Assembly (NCBI GenBank): GCA_021030915.1
Contig: JAGEMR010000065.1
Span: forward strand, 62,001 to 126,000
Direction of reading: 5' to 3'
Source of the DNA: Astrothelium macrocarpum
Lineage: Eukaryota; Ascomycota; Dothideomycetes; Trypetheliales; Trypetheliaceae
Length of the DNA: 64,000 nucleotides
Shown here: positions 1-9,791 of the stretch, piece by piece
Layout: each line of letters starts with the position of its first letter
How positions within the stretch are numbered: position 1 is the first letter of the stretch
Notes under the pieces: generated by a model
Seen by the model: the letters and a program-made list of their open reading frames with translations, nothing else
Databases searched by the model: none
Told to the model about the DNA's origin: nothing
Translations under genes and position numbers: made by a program

Positions 1-189
1 GAGGACGTGGAGGGTTAGAAAGAGGTTTTTGCCGTGTTCGTTGAGGGCGGCGAGAGGATTGCTTGGTGGGGCGCTGGAGTTTTGAGGGTCGGGTAGGATG
101 TGTGAGGGATATGGTAGGGCGGCGATTTCGTCGACGAGGGAGGTGAGAAGGGTGCGGGGGTTAGGGAGGGGAGGAGGGCATGGTGGCAT
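1..189 (-). CDS. Hypothetical protein, N-terminal 63 residues (runs off the window)
   Basis: An open minus-strand frame begins at an ATG at 189 and runs off the left edge, giving 63 residues. The start is proline-rich (MPPCPPPLPNPR) and continues into a helical-looking segment, TLLTSLVDEIAALPYPSHIL, ending near GKNLFLTLHVL. The frame has the C-rich codon use of conserved genes in this window and no stop. A second ATG about 24 bases upstream lies in another frame and would give a low-complexity product, so 189 is preferred. I do not recognise the family with confidence. The LTLHVL ending hints at a small repair or zinc-finger protein, but that is a guess. Confidence 0.6.
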   Translation of the reverse strand, partial: MPPCPPPLPNPRTLLTSLVDEIAALPYPSHILPDPQNSSAPPSNPLAALNEHGKNLFLTLHVL

Positions 190-751
190 TGGTGATGCGG
201 GAGACTTGCATCTTTTAAGCGCGCCTGGGAGCAAGAGAAGTCAAGAGTAGTTGGTGAAGATTCTAAAGATTCAAAGCCTCATTGAGTGAGGTATGTAAGG
301 AACGCGCATTGCGTGGTGATGCCGACGGTAGTGGGGCTGGACAACATTCTCGTCTTGACATTATAACCTGTGGATAGCTCCATGCAAAGTCATCTAAAAT
401 CACTGCTCGTGTTTAAAAGAATTGAACTGATGGGCAAAGTCTAAGCTACAGGCTTCCATAAGACGATCAGACGATCTGGAGAGACGATCTGGAGACTCTC
501 CTGCAAGGCCGTAATCTGCTTCCCTTGCTGTTACAAAAAAGACCTGCCCAAATCGCTCCACCATACACAATGTCTGTTTTTGTGAAGATTCGTAAGTGGC
601 TGAGAGGAAAGGCGTGGCTGAGGACCTCTAGAATTGTACGCCTTTTTTCGCCTATTGCCGAGGTACCTGCCATGGCGAGACATGGGGATGTAACGCTGGT
701 CAAACATTAGCAGAGCTTCCATGAGATATGCGATATGTAAGATTTTGTACC
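190..751. other. Intergenic, 3' side of actin
   Basis: No coding frame supported. It holds the 5' flank of the gene at the left edge and the presumed actin 3' UTR. A 13-base unit starting GACGATCTGG occurs twice in perfect tandem at 470-482 and 483-495, preceded by a partial copy. Confidence 0.5.
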
Positions 752-2263
752 TTAGAAGCACTTGCGGTGGACAATGGACGGTCCGCTCTCGTCGTACTCT
801 TGCTTGGAGATCCACATTTGTTGGAAGGTTGAGAGGGAGGCAAGAATGGAACCACCAATCCAGACAGAGTATTTACGCTCAGGAGGGGCAATGATCTTGA
901 CCTTCATGGAAGAAGGAGCAAGAGCTGTGATTTCCTTTTGCATACGATCGGAGATACCCGGGTACATGGTAGTACCACCAGACTAGTAATTGTTAGTACA
1001 AAGCTTCAGTCCACTTTCGATGATTTGCATACCATGACAATGTTGCCGTACAAGTCCTTCCTAACATCGACGTCGCACTTCATGATTGAGTTGAAAGTAG
1101 TGACGTGGATACCACCAGATTCGAGACCAAGAACGCTGGGTTGGAAGAGAGCCTCTGGAGCGCGGAAACGTTCGTTGCCAATAGTGATGACTTGACCGTC
1201 AGGAAGTTCGTAGCTCTTTTCAAGAGACGAGCTCTGGCTAGCGGTTTGAATTTCTTGCTCAAAGTCAAGAGCGACATAGCAAAGCTTTTCCTTGATATCA
1301 CGGACAATTTCACGTTCGGCGGTAGTGGAGAAAGTGTATCCGCGCTCAGCAAGAATCTTCATGAGGTAGTCGGTCAAATCACGACCAGCCATGTCGACGC
1401 GGGAAATGGCGTGGGGAAGAGCGAAACCTTCGTAGATGGGGACAACGTGAGTAACACCATCACCAGAGTCAAGCACGATACCAGTGGTACGACCAGATGC
1501 GTACAGGGACAAGACGGCCTGGATGGAGACATAGAAGGCGGGTGCGTTGAAGGTCTCGAAGACAATTTGGGTCATCTTTTCACGATTGGATTTGGGGTTG
1601 ATTGGAGCTTCAGTAAGCAAGACAGGGTGTTCCTCGGGAGCCACACGAAGCTCATTGTAGAAAGTGTGGTGCCAAATCTTCTCCATGTCATCCCAGTTGG
1701 TGACGACACCGTGCTCGATAGGATATCTCAATGTCAAGATACCACGCTTGGATTGTGCTTCATCACCAACGTAGGAGTCCTTCTGACCCATACCAATCAT
1801 GATACTGCCATCTTATTAGCGGTTTATCGAAGATGAAGAAGAGGATGATAATACCCATGATGGCGAGGACGACCAACAATGGAAGCTGATCAAATGTTAG
1901 ATTTTGACGGAGAGCACCTTTGAGCTTTCAACTTACGGAAAACGGCACGTGGTGCATCATCGCCAGCAAAACCGGCCTTACACATACCCGAACTATCGCA
2001 TTGTCAGCCTCTACTGATTTCGAGTGCTTCAAAGTCGTCGGCCAAGGGTTGTCTGCCTGGAACTGCAAGCAGTTCCCCCGCTGGTGGATGATTGTGTCGT
2101 AGGGATGGGGAATATATTTACCCATTGTCGATGACGAGGGCAGCAACCTCCTCTGTAAGGGAGGATAAAGTTAGCTTTGCTTTTTCGCAATGGATCGAAC
2201 GGAAGTAGTGGGCGATCTCGCGGCTGATAGCCCACAAAGGGTCATGAAGACCTTACCTTCCAT
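752..2263 (-). CDS. act1: Actin
   Basis: Cytoskeletal actin, the filament-forming ATPase used in polarised growth, endocytosis and contractile rings. Exons read on the minus strand are 2263-2257, 2152-2122, 1992-1937, 1885-1855, 1804-1033 and 982-752. They join to exactly 375 residues, the canonical length, starting [20 protein letters not shown] and ending SIVHRKCF. Nucleotide-binding loops are visible (DNGSGMCKAG near residue 11, [12 protein letters not shown] near 154, SGGTTMYPG near 300). Five introns interrupt the gene; the first coding exon is only 7 bases (ATG, GAA and one base), and introns cluster at the 5' end as in other ascomycete actins. The start lies 988 bp from the divergent FES1 start, so the two may share a promoter region. 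Confidence 0.98.
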
Positions 2264-3251
2264 GGCTGCGATTTGTTATGAAGGAAAAGGCGAAGGGAGT
2301 TGAGTGATTTGAATTGGTCCGAAGACGGTAGGAAATTGGTGGGGAGAAGGCGTGTGTAGGTGTAGGAAGGAAGCAGAGGCGAGGTTGTAAGTAGAATAGA
2401 GGATAGGTGCTTGGGCAGTGGTAGTGGGGAGAAAGATGTTGCAACAGTGCGCGAGGCGCTTGCCTGAAACGAGCCGCTAAGGGACTAGGCCTGCTGCGAG
2501 TGGCGTCGATAACTCGAAGCTCAGCCTTCACGAACACCCCAGTGCTTTGTCATGGGATGCTTTTTTAAAGAGGGCGATGCCGATACATGTCACGATGGAT
2601 CTGTTTACGCGTGTGCCGTCAAATGTTTACGTGGACACTTGGTACGCCAAGCAAATAGGCACCGACTATATAGTATGAATGTCATTCCAAGATTATACAA
2701 ATCAAGTCCGGGCCGCGAGACGGAAATAAGTCTACCCTAAACTCTAACCTAATCTTCACCGCCAACTTGAATTCAGCTTTTTGCGGTGTGAAACAGCGGC
2801 CCATGCGTTCAACAGAATGAGGGGCACACTGGCTTGGCGGGGTGGGGCGGGGCGGGGCGGAGATCAGCGGGAACATCCTCGATAGTACTAAGATCTATGA
2901 CTTGCTCAATTTCTATAAGACCGAGTGCCTAGCTGATTAGCTCTCTTCGTGACGCAGTACAAGCTACGGCAACAATCCCACGTACACAACACAACACTCT
3001 TGGTCAATGTAGAGATACGGGTAAAGAGAAACCCAACGTAGAATCTACGAGAAGCTTAAAGAATACTCTAGAATTTTTCATTGAAAGCTCTTCAAAACAA
3101 TTACATTCAGAATCTAAACCTTCGCTAAACATCTTACCCTTAATATTCGTCAATCAATCTCATTCCAACTCCATTTCCACAAAACAAATTACATCCTCCA
3201 TCCCGGATAATCATCCACTACAGACTCCTCCCAACCCTCCATCCCCCCAAA
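2264..3251. promoter_or_regulatory. Divergent promoter region between actin and FES1
   Basis: 988 bp separate the two start codons. Next to the actin start the coding strand is CT-rich, as expected for a strongly expressed fungal promoter. A G-quadruplex/CreA-like cluster lies at 2839-2857 (separate entry). No convincing reading frame is present. Confidence 0.55.
2837..2857 (+). promoter_or_regulatory. G-quadruplex motif overlapping four CreA/Mig1-like sites
   Basis: Four runs of four G separated by single bases (T, C, C) at 2839-2857 form a textbook short-loop G-quadruplex. The same bases contain four overlapping matches to the CreA/Mig1 consensus SYGGRG (GCGGGG, GTGGGG, GCGGGG, GCGGGG from 2837). 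The motif lies about 575 bp upstream of actin and about 395 bp upstream of FES1. Function is inferred from pattern only. Confidence 0.55.
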
Positions 3252-3875
3252 ATGACCGACCCAGGCCTATCCAACCTCCTCAAATGGTCCATCGAAAACT
3301 CCTCTCCCTCCATCAATCCCCCCTCCCAACCCCCAACCCAGGGTCTCGACGCAGCAGCGCTCCGCCAACTCCTCGGCGGCCCGTCAGAAGCAGACCTCAT
3401 GAAATCAGCCCTCACCACCATCCACACGCCCAGCGCATCCCTCGATACCAAGCTCACCGCCTTCGACACGCTGCACACGCTGCTCGAGTCGCTCGACAAC
3501 GCGAATCTGCTGCCCGCGCTCAAGCTGTGGCCGCAGCTAACCGCGCTGCTCGACGCCGACGAGCCTGAGCTGAGGCGCAACGCGGCGGAGTGCGTGGGCA
3601 CCGCCGTGCAGAATAATCGGCCGGCGCAGGAGGCGCTGTTGGAGGTGGAGCGCGGGGAGGTGATGCGGAGACTGGTGGCGATGTGTAAGGGGGATGGGGA
3701 TGAGGAGGTTAGGCGGAAGGCCGTGAGAGCGGTGAGTTCGGTGGTGAGGAATTTTCAGGCGGGGTTGGATGTGGTGGTTGGGATTGTAGGCGGGGGGGCG
3801 GTGGATGCGGGCGATATGGAGGCGGTGGATGAGGTTGTGGGGAAGCTGAAGGAGGAGGCGGCAAAGGGGGAGTAA
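3252..3875 (+). CDS. fes1: Hsp70 nucleotide exchange factor Fes1
   Basis: Fes1/HspBP1-type armadillo protein that releases ADP from cytosolic Hsp70 and so drives its ATPase cycle. Single exon, 207 residues, matching fungal Fes1 length. The N-terminal Fes1 signature LSNLLKWSIENS is followed by LDAAALRQLLGGPSEADLMK, and then armadillo-like helices including LLPALKLWPQLTALLDADEP and ECVGTAVQNNRPAQEALL (about residues 80-130), the family's best-conserved segment. The ATG at 3252 is the first in frame and starts immediately before the family motif. The first half of the gene is very C-rich on the coding strand and the second half abruptly G-rich (see findings). Divergent from actin. Confidence 0.93.
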   Translation: MTDPGLSNLLKWSIENSSPSINPPSQPPTQGLDAAALRQLLGGPSEADLMKSALTTIHTPSASLDTKLTAFDTLHTLLESLDNANLLPALKLWPQLTALLDADEPELRRNAAECVGTAVQNNRPAQEALLEVERGEVMRRLVAMCKGDGDEEVRRKAVRAVSSVVRNFQAGLDVVVGIVGGGAVDAGDMEAVDEVVGKLKEEAAKGE

Positions 3876-4167
3876 GGGTTTTGTGGGATGGATGAAATGG
3901 GTACGAGTCCATTTATAGGTATGGAGTTGAGGACGTTCTCAGGGGGAAGCATAGGAGGATTTGCTCATCTGGCGGGAATATCTTGATAGCATAATTAGAT
4001 TTGTTACAGCAGATATAGGTGCATTGATTGATCAAAGCCTCAAATATCGGAGGCTCCTCAATACTACCGGTACTGTTTTCACACATTGTCTTTGCCATGC
4101 CTGTGCCTCTATCCCATCCGATAAAGTGTTCACGCTTCACCTCCCAACTGTCCGAGCGTCCTTTTGC

Positions 4168-5025
4168 TCATAGAAACCCATTCGCAAGCCTTCGAGCCTG
4201 TTCATAGCTAAGTTCGATGCCGCCATTCCCGTATGTCGTCATTGCCTGCTGCAAGCTGTTGAATTTTGACCAATCCACACCAACGATGGTTACTTTGATC
4301 GCAGGATATCTCGTAATGCTATCTAGGAGACGAATAGCGTGGAGGAATACAAGTCGACACATGACCCACTCGACCCCGCTTCGAAGTCTGCTGTAGGCAC
4401 AGGTCGAAAGATCAAGAATGAGCATTTTGAGAGCCGGAAGTCCGCAAATGATACTAGACTTTATGTCCCATGCCCGAAATAACCTGAGGTCTGCGTCATC
4501 CTTGCTCGGGAAGCGATTCTGGCTCAGGCGAAGGAAGAAGCTGTACGAGTCTGGCAACAATGATGAAGGTACAGTGTTGACTTCTTCATGCGTATAGGGC
4601 AGGGGTCTGTGCTCGTCGTCTTTCGAATAGCAGATCTCGAGTGTTGCAATGTGCTTCAGAGCATTGCTAGTGAAGGATTGTCCGAATTCTCTAGTATCGC
4701 GACCATCTAGAACGAAGCGGCCTTTCTGGTAGAAGCATGATTCAGCGTCTTTGTTCAGCTCTCGGCAGATCAGAAGTAGATTGACACTGGACGACGGAAT
4801 CGGTCCTAAGAGAAGCTCCCCATTGTCAGGGGAATCGAGACGGCCGTAGCGGTTGTTCGGTGTCATCGCAAATTCAAAAATGAGCTTTCGAGCGTTGCTT
4901 GGCAGTTCCAGAAATCGGCTGTTGGGGGTTGCCTGATTGAGCCGAGAAGCTAGAAACTCGCGTGAGATTTGGCATCTGGACACACAAGCAGAATTGAGAT
5001 TGGAGAGCCCGTTGGGAGCCGACAT
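4168..5025 (-). CDS. F-box/2EXR-like hypothetical protein
   Basis: Single open frame of 285 residues. Around residues 38-52 it carries FLELPSNARKLIFEFAM, resembling the degenerate F-box/2EXR start common in Leotiomycete and Dothideomycete orphan families. This is followed by LLLICRELNKDAESCFYQKG, the usual second helix with its C-x-E/R pattern. No catalytic motif is seen. Such proteins are lineage-specific and mostly uncharacterised; a ubiquitin-ligase adaptor role would be speculation. The start is uncertain: an open exon-like segment lies upstream at 5128-5203, and an intron 5127-4950 would join it in frame, replacing the first 25 residues (see findings). Confidence 0.6.
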   Translation of the reverse strand: MSAPNGLSNLNSACVSRCQISREFLASRLNQATPNSRFLELPSNARKLIFEFAMTPNNRYGRLDSPDNGELLLGPIPSSSVNLLLICRELNKDAESCFYQKGRFVLDGRDTREFGQSFTSNALKHIATLEICYSKDDEHRPLPYTHEEVNTVPSSLLPDSYSFFLRLSQNRFPSKDDADLRLFRAWDIKSSIICGLPALKMLILDLSTCAYSRLRSGVEWVMCRLVFLHAIRLLDSITRYPAIKVTIVGVDWSKFNSLQQAMTTYGNGGIELSYEQARRLANGFL

Positions 5026-5766
5026 GATACTCCATCAACAGTAATGGGTACACGACGAGAGCGGTAGAAGCAAGAAGAAGAGAGAAGCCCCGCATTCATT
5101 ACGAAATCGAAAAGATAAAAGACATACCTTCATGGTCATCCCCCCAAAGGTCAATCAGGTCTATTTGATCCTCCACCATTTCAGTAATGTGGATGAGATC
5201 CATTATGTTTTCGTGCTGCAATCGAATCAGCTTACACTCATTTCTGAAGATGGAATACTCATGAGGGTACCTTTGTGCTGATTTTTGTATATGTGGGAGG
5301 AAGAAAGAAGGAGAGGTTGAAGCGTGAGAACTGGAAGGGAGAGAGTTGAGGCTATCAAAATGGAAGGACCTACCCTTAATGGCTCACCTCGTAACGCAAA
5401 GAAACACCCAACACAATAGAAAGTGAAATAAGATTAAGCGTTCTATGAGAATATTTTTTTCAACAGAGATTTAGGGAAGAAGTGAAAATAAAGAATGTAC
5501 ATGGCCAAAAGAGCAATCAATCTCCAAGGCTACCCCCCTCGACCTAACAGATGACGAAGAACAACAAAATCTTCACAGCAGCTTTGGGAGGATTCTTGTT
5601 TGTACTATCTACTGTGCTATCTACTAAGCTAAACTACTTTACTGTTGCCAGCATATCCCACGTATAGTTTCGCAGCGCCACAACCCCCGTCCATGTACCC
5701 ACAGTATGCTTTTCCCTCCTATATCTTCAAGAAATCCATCCCTCCTTGTCCCAAACACAATCAAAT
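5026..5766. other. Intergenic between the F-box-like gene and CSE1
   Basis: The right half is the 3' flank of CSE1. The left half holds the upstream sequence of the F-box-like gene, including an open minus-strand segment (about 5128-5280) that might be an unannotated 5' exon. Nothing else is supported. Confidence 0.4.
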
Positions 5767-8700
5767 CTATCCTTGCATCACAGCCATCAGTGCATTCCTC
5801 CCCTCCTCAAGCATCCGCTCGTTCAAATACCGTCCAATCCTCCCGCCATGCCGCTGATCCGCAGCCGTCAGATACTGCCCCACCCAACGTTTGACATCCT
5901 GCACATCCGGGAACGGGTCCTTGGGCGGTTTTCTACAGGTAGTGAGAGCCGTGAAGCCGACGCCGAAGCCGATATCCTCGACATCCGCTTCTGGGACGAT
6001 TTCGTCGGCGGCTTGAGAGAGCACAGGAGGGTTGACGAGGAGTCGTAAAAGGGCTTCGCAGGTGAGTGTCCAGCCGCGTTTGCCGTAGCGGTCGACAAAG
6101 GATTCGGAATCGGCGAGGGTTTTGGTGAGGGAGATGACGGCGGTTTTGCGATCCAGGGGGCGCGTGAGTTTCTGCGTGTCGGGGAGAATGATTTGGGTGT
6201 AAATGGGGGTGAAGACACTGAGTTGGTAATTAGTCAAGTAAATATGAGGGTTGCTTAAATCACTTACTTTTGCTGTACTTGGTCTGTGATGTTGATGAAG
6301 AAGTCGGCGCCGAGGCCTTTGTCATCGCGTGCAGCGACAAAATGGTAGAAACGAACGAAACGGATGGTAAAACTTTCGGTCTTGGAGGCAGAAAGTCGTG
6401 TCAACATTAGGGAAATAATTTGGGTATAATAACTTTGCAGTGCCGATGCGGGGAATGAAGAAAGCATAGCTTCAAGCAAATCAAAGCCGTGAATATCATT
6501 AAATTTTGATGCAATTAGAAGCTGAAAAATTCCGAGGATGGGTTCGATCTGATTGTTTTTTGAAATTTCGTCTGCACCACGGGGTATGATTGATGACAGA
6601 AGACGGACAAGCGCGGGAATATTCCCCCGCTGCTCCCATAGCGCTGGTGTGAGAAGAGGTCCGATAAGGGCTTTGTACGCGTCGGGAAGCGCGCCTGCAG
6701 GATTTGTCTCTAGAAGGGCAGCAAATAGTTGGAATACGTATGGCATGAACTCTTCTACCCCAGACCGAAGAATGTCGCCAAAAGGTTGGTAGAGCGCAGT
6801 CTCGAATTTGTCGGGCGCTACGGGTGCGGCGAAGCGAATCAGTGCGCCTATGCCCTCGAAGTGGTAGTAGTAGAATCGCGGATTGCTGGGATTGTGGCGA
6901 ATAACCATCGTGATTGCAACGAAATTCCTAAGAACCATATCTGAAATAGCTTGGACATTTTCTCGAATGACGACGAGGACTCGCATCACACAGCGCATGA
7001 GAAACTCATTTTCTTGAATTTTCTCTGGTGCTGAGTCCTTGGTAATAAGCTTGAAAAGCTGCTGTAAAAGATCCTTGGCAAGAGGAACAACATCATCCCT
7101 GGTGATCACCACCTCGCCAGATGAAGTCGTCAATGAAAGCGTCCGTTCAATAGCAATTGCTGCATATGTGTAGACGACATGATTCGATGCACCAAGATGG
7201 TTTACGAGAAGAGGAAAAGCTGTTTGCCAAATGGATTTGGTCATTTGACTTCTAAAGATGTACAGGTATTTTATTGCATCCACTTTGAGTAATGGCTCGA
7301 TCTCTGCAGAAGTCAAGTCTGCGGCTTCGTTGTTTTGGAAGAACTCAAGAATATCCACAAAGCTATGAAAGCATCAGTATGGTATAAATTAGCAAGATAC
7401 AGAAAAATACGTACGAGTTTGTGCTAGTTACACCATGAGCAGAGGTCGCTGTACCCTTGGCTGCAATTGCAGTAAAGAGATAAACAGCAGTATCCTTGGA
7501 TTTCCAGTTGGCTTTTCGATCTTTTGCGTACTCTGCCAAGAAATGATTTATGTACCTGGAGACGACTGATGTTACAAGCTGTTCGAAGTGTTGGATCAAG
7601 CCTCGGAGGAAATCCGTCGTTGCTCGGCGTCTCGTATCACTATCGGCCCCCTCAAGATCACGCCTGATAAATTCAATTGGATCGTCTTCAAAAAGCTCGA
7701 CATCAGACTCGCGGAGAGTGAGATTTGGAATGATGACTTTTTCAACCACTTCACTCAGGATAGCTTCATTGTTAAAGCTTCCTGCATTTTGGCGGGACGA
7801 GACGACTGATGTGAGAAATTGTAAGGCGCGGCTCACTAAGAGGTCATATTTTGTTTCAGGGCCGATGGTGGTCAACAGAGACCACGAATTGCTGACAAAA
7901 GGCTGGAGTAATTGGTCAAATGCATCACCATACTTTTGAACGTATAGGACCAGAGCTTCGAAGATATCTGCCTTTAGCGACTCCAAAGGTCCGGATTCGG
8001 AATCATCATCAGTATGGAGACTCGGATTATCATATGCTATGTACTTTTGCAACAGACCGGTAATTGCGGAGAGATTTTCTTCAAAAACTGGTGGGAGATC
8101 CTGGCAGGATAGGTCATAGAAGAGCTGCATTGACATGTCAAGCGTAATCATCCATTGCTTGAGCGCGGTTTCATTATTCTGGTTGGCGGAAATGGCGGCA
8201 TCGGTGTTCTGTAATCTGTAAGGGTTTTCCTCTGTAGCGCGCTCGGGCGAGACCTACCTGGAGCAGTAAGAGAAATGGTTGGCCAAATTTTGATAACACA
8301 TGGTTGATCTCCGTAAACAACGCATCCGATCTAAACAGCGGACGCCACCTTCGGAAGATTGAATGAGCGACTTGCAGCACGCCGTTATTAATAACAGGGT
8401 CGTCTTGGGTGAGTCGTGAGACTAGGTCCTAATTGAGGATTAGCCAAATGACCCTTGTAAGTGACCAAACAAAATCCATACATCAACTAATGTGTCCCAT
8501 CGCTCCCAGAAATCGCTATCTGCTATCACGCTCACTGCGTCGCCAAGTTGAGCTTGTATTGAGGCAGGGACGGTGATCATCAGCCCGATGAGCTGTTGCT
8601 TGATCAGGTTGACCTCTTCCAGAGGGAGTTTGTATGTGCCCTCTGCATCCTGCCACACCTTGTAAACACGCGAATAATTCTGACCGTATCTGTTCACTCA

Positions 8701-8965
8701 CTGTCCAGTTGCGCTTGACGAAATTTTTGAAAAACAGTGCACTTGCCAAGCGCGTGGTCTGAGGCGCGTCGGAGGCGACAATCTGAAGCAAGGTGATGGA
8801 AAAGTTGGGCTGCCTCTCCTCTTGCCTGAGCGCATTTTCCGCTGCATGCGTGCGTCAGTAATAAAGAAGGCGACAGCGACGTGGGTTAGATTTACCTTCT
8901 CTACTTTGCTGCGGATCCAGGCTAGCTTGCAGAAGCTGGGCGATTCGCTGAAGATCAGCAGCCAT
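5767..8965 (-). CDS. cse1: Exportin Cse1/CAS (importin-alpha re-exporter)
   Basis: Karyopherin-beta of the Cse1/CAS family, which carries importin-alpha with RanGTP back out of the nucleus. Seven exons (8965-8896, 8841-8702, 8649-8482, 8428-8258, 8208-7415, 7362-6268, 6217-5767) join in frame to 962 residues, the family's usual length. The N-terminal importin-beta domain starts MAADLQRIAQLLQASLDP, followed by SALFFKNFVKRNW, the classical Ran-binding helix. HEAT-type helices fill the rest, with conserved stretches QPFLLLLQ, QYFPKYLEGFMVR-type HEAT surfaces being replaced here by DILEFFQNNEAADLTSAE and FVRFYHFVAARD. The start at 8965 is chosen because it gives the canonical N-terminus. The last exon switches from C-rich to G-rich codons near 5,900. 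Divergent from TSC2. Confidence 0.95.
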
Positions 8966-9791
8966 GGCCGCAGCGAGAGGGAGCAGAAAGGCAGGAGGGC
9001 GTATGAGAAGGGTGGGAAACGGTGCAGCAGGTGAGCAAGTGTGGCCAATCACCAGGCTCTTGGAGCGTGCAAAGGGTGGAACATAAACACAGGAAACAGC
9101 ATGGCCATGACTATGGGCAAAAATAAAGTTTAGGAGCGGAAAAACAACCGGATGCACCCCACGTTTGGCCGCAGCCAGCCCTAACTCCTCACTAGCCTCC
9201 CCGCTGCACCAAGGCGCCTCCGCACCACCACGTTAGGATAGTGGATAACGGAGCCAGTACCTACAGAGATCGCCTCTCTTATCTGCCCACATGCGCGGCC
9301 CGCCTGGCGCAACAATCTAGCATCTAGCATCGATCACCATCTTCGTCGTCATCACCCTCGAGTAGCCTCCCTCCAGCAGACGGGCACAACGGGCAAACCA
9401 GCCGTAGCGCCTGGGCAACGCCGCCCACCCACACTCTTGCCCATCAGATGACGCTCCCCTGCTTGGTGACAGAACTGCTGTCCAGGGGGCCCCTCGTCTG
9501 ACTCGATCCACGCTGCTGGGTGAGGGTCTCGTCGATTGCGCCTCTGCTGTGGGACAGACAGGTACGCTTTCAAGGTTGTTGCTCGTCGCTGCCAGCTGTA
9601 CCCTCGCTTCCATTGCCACAACGATATATCACGCCCGTGTCGCTGTGTCTGCCTCCTACCTACGCGTTGCTGCCTTTCTGTGACGATGATGAGCGGGTGC
9701 TGGCCGACTCTGCCATTTGCCCTCCCGCTTGGCTCGTACCTAGATTTGATAGAACACCAGTCTGATTGTCCATGACTTCGTTCCATACCGT
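8966..9791. promoter_or_regulatory. Divergent promoter region between CSE1 and TSC2
   Basis: 826 bp between the two start codons, GC-rich and C-rich toward TSC2. Several open frames occur in both directions, but none resembles a protein and all overlap one another. Confidence 0.45.

Noticed and set aside
1105..1836. 243-residue plus-strand frame antisense to actin
   Set aside because: It mirrors the strongly constrained actin exon in the opposite strand and has no family features; a codon-bias shadow.
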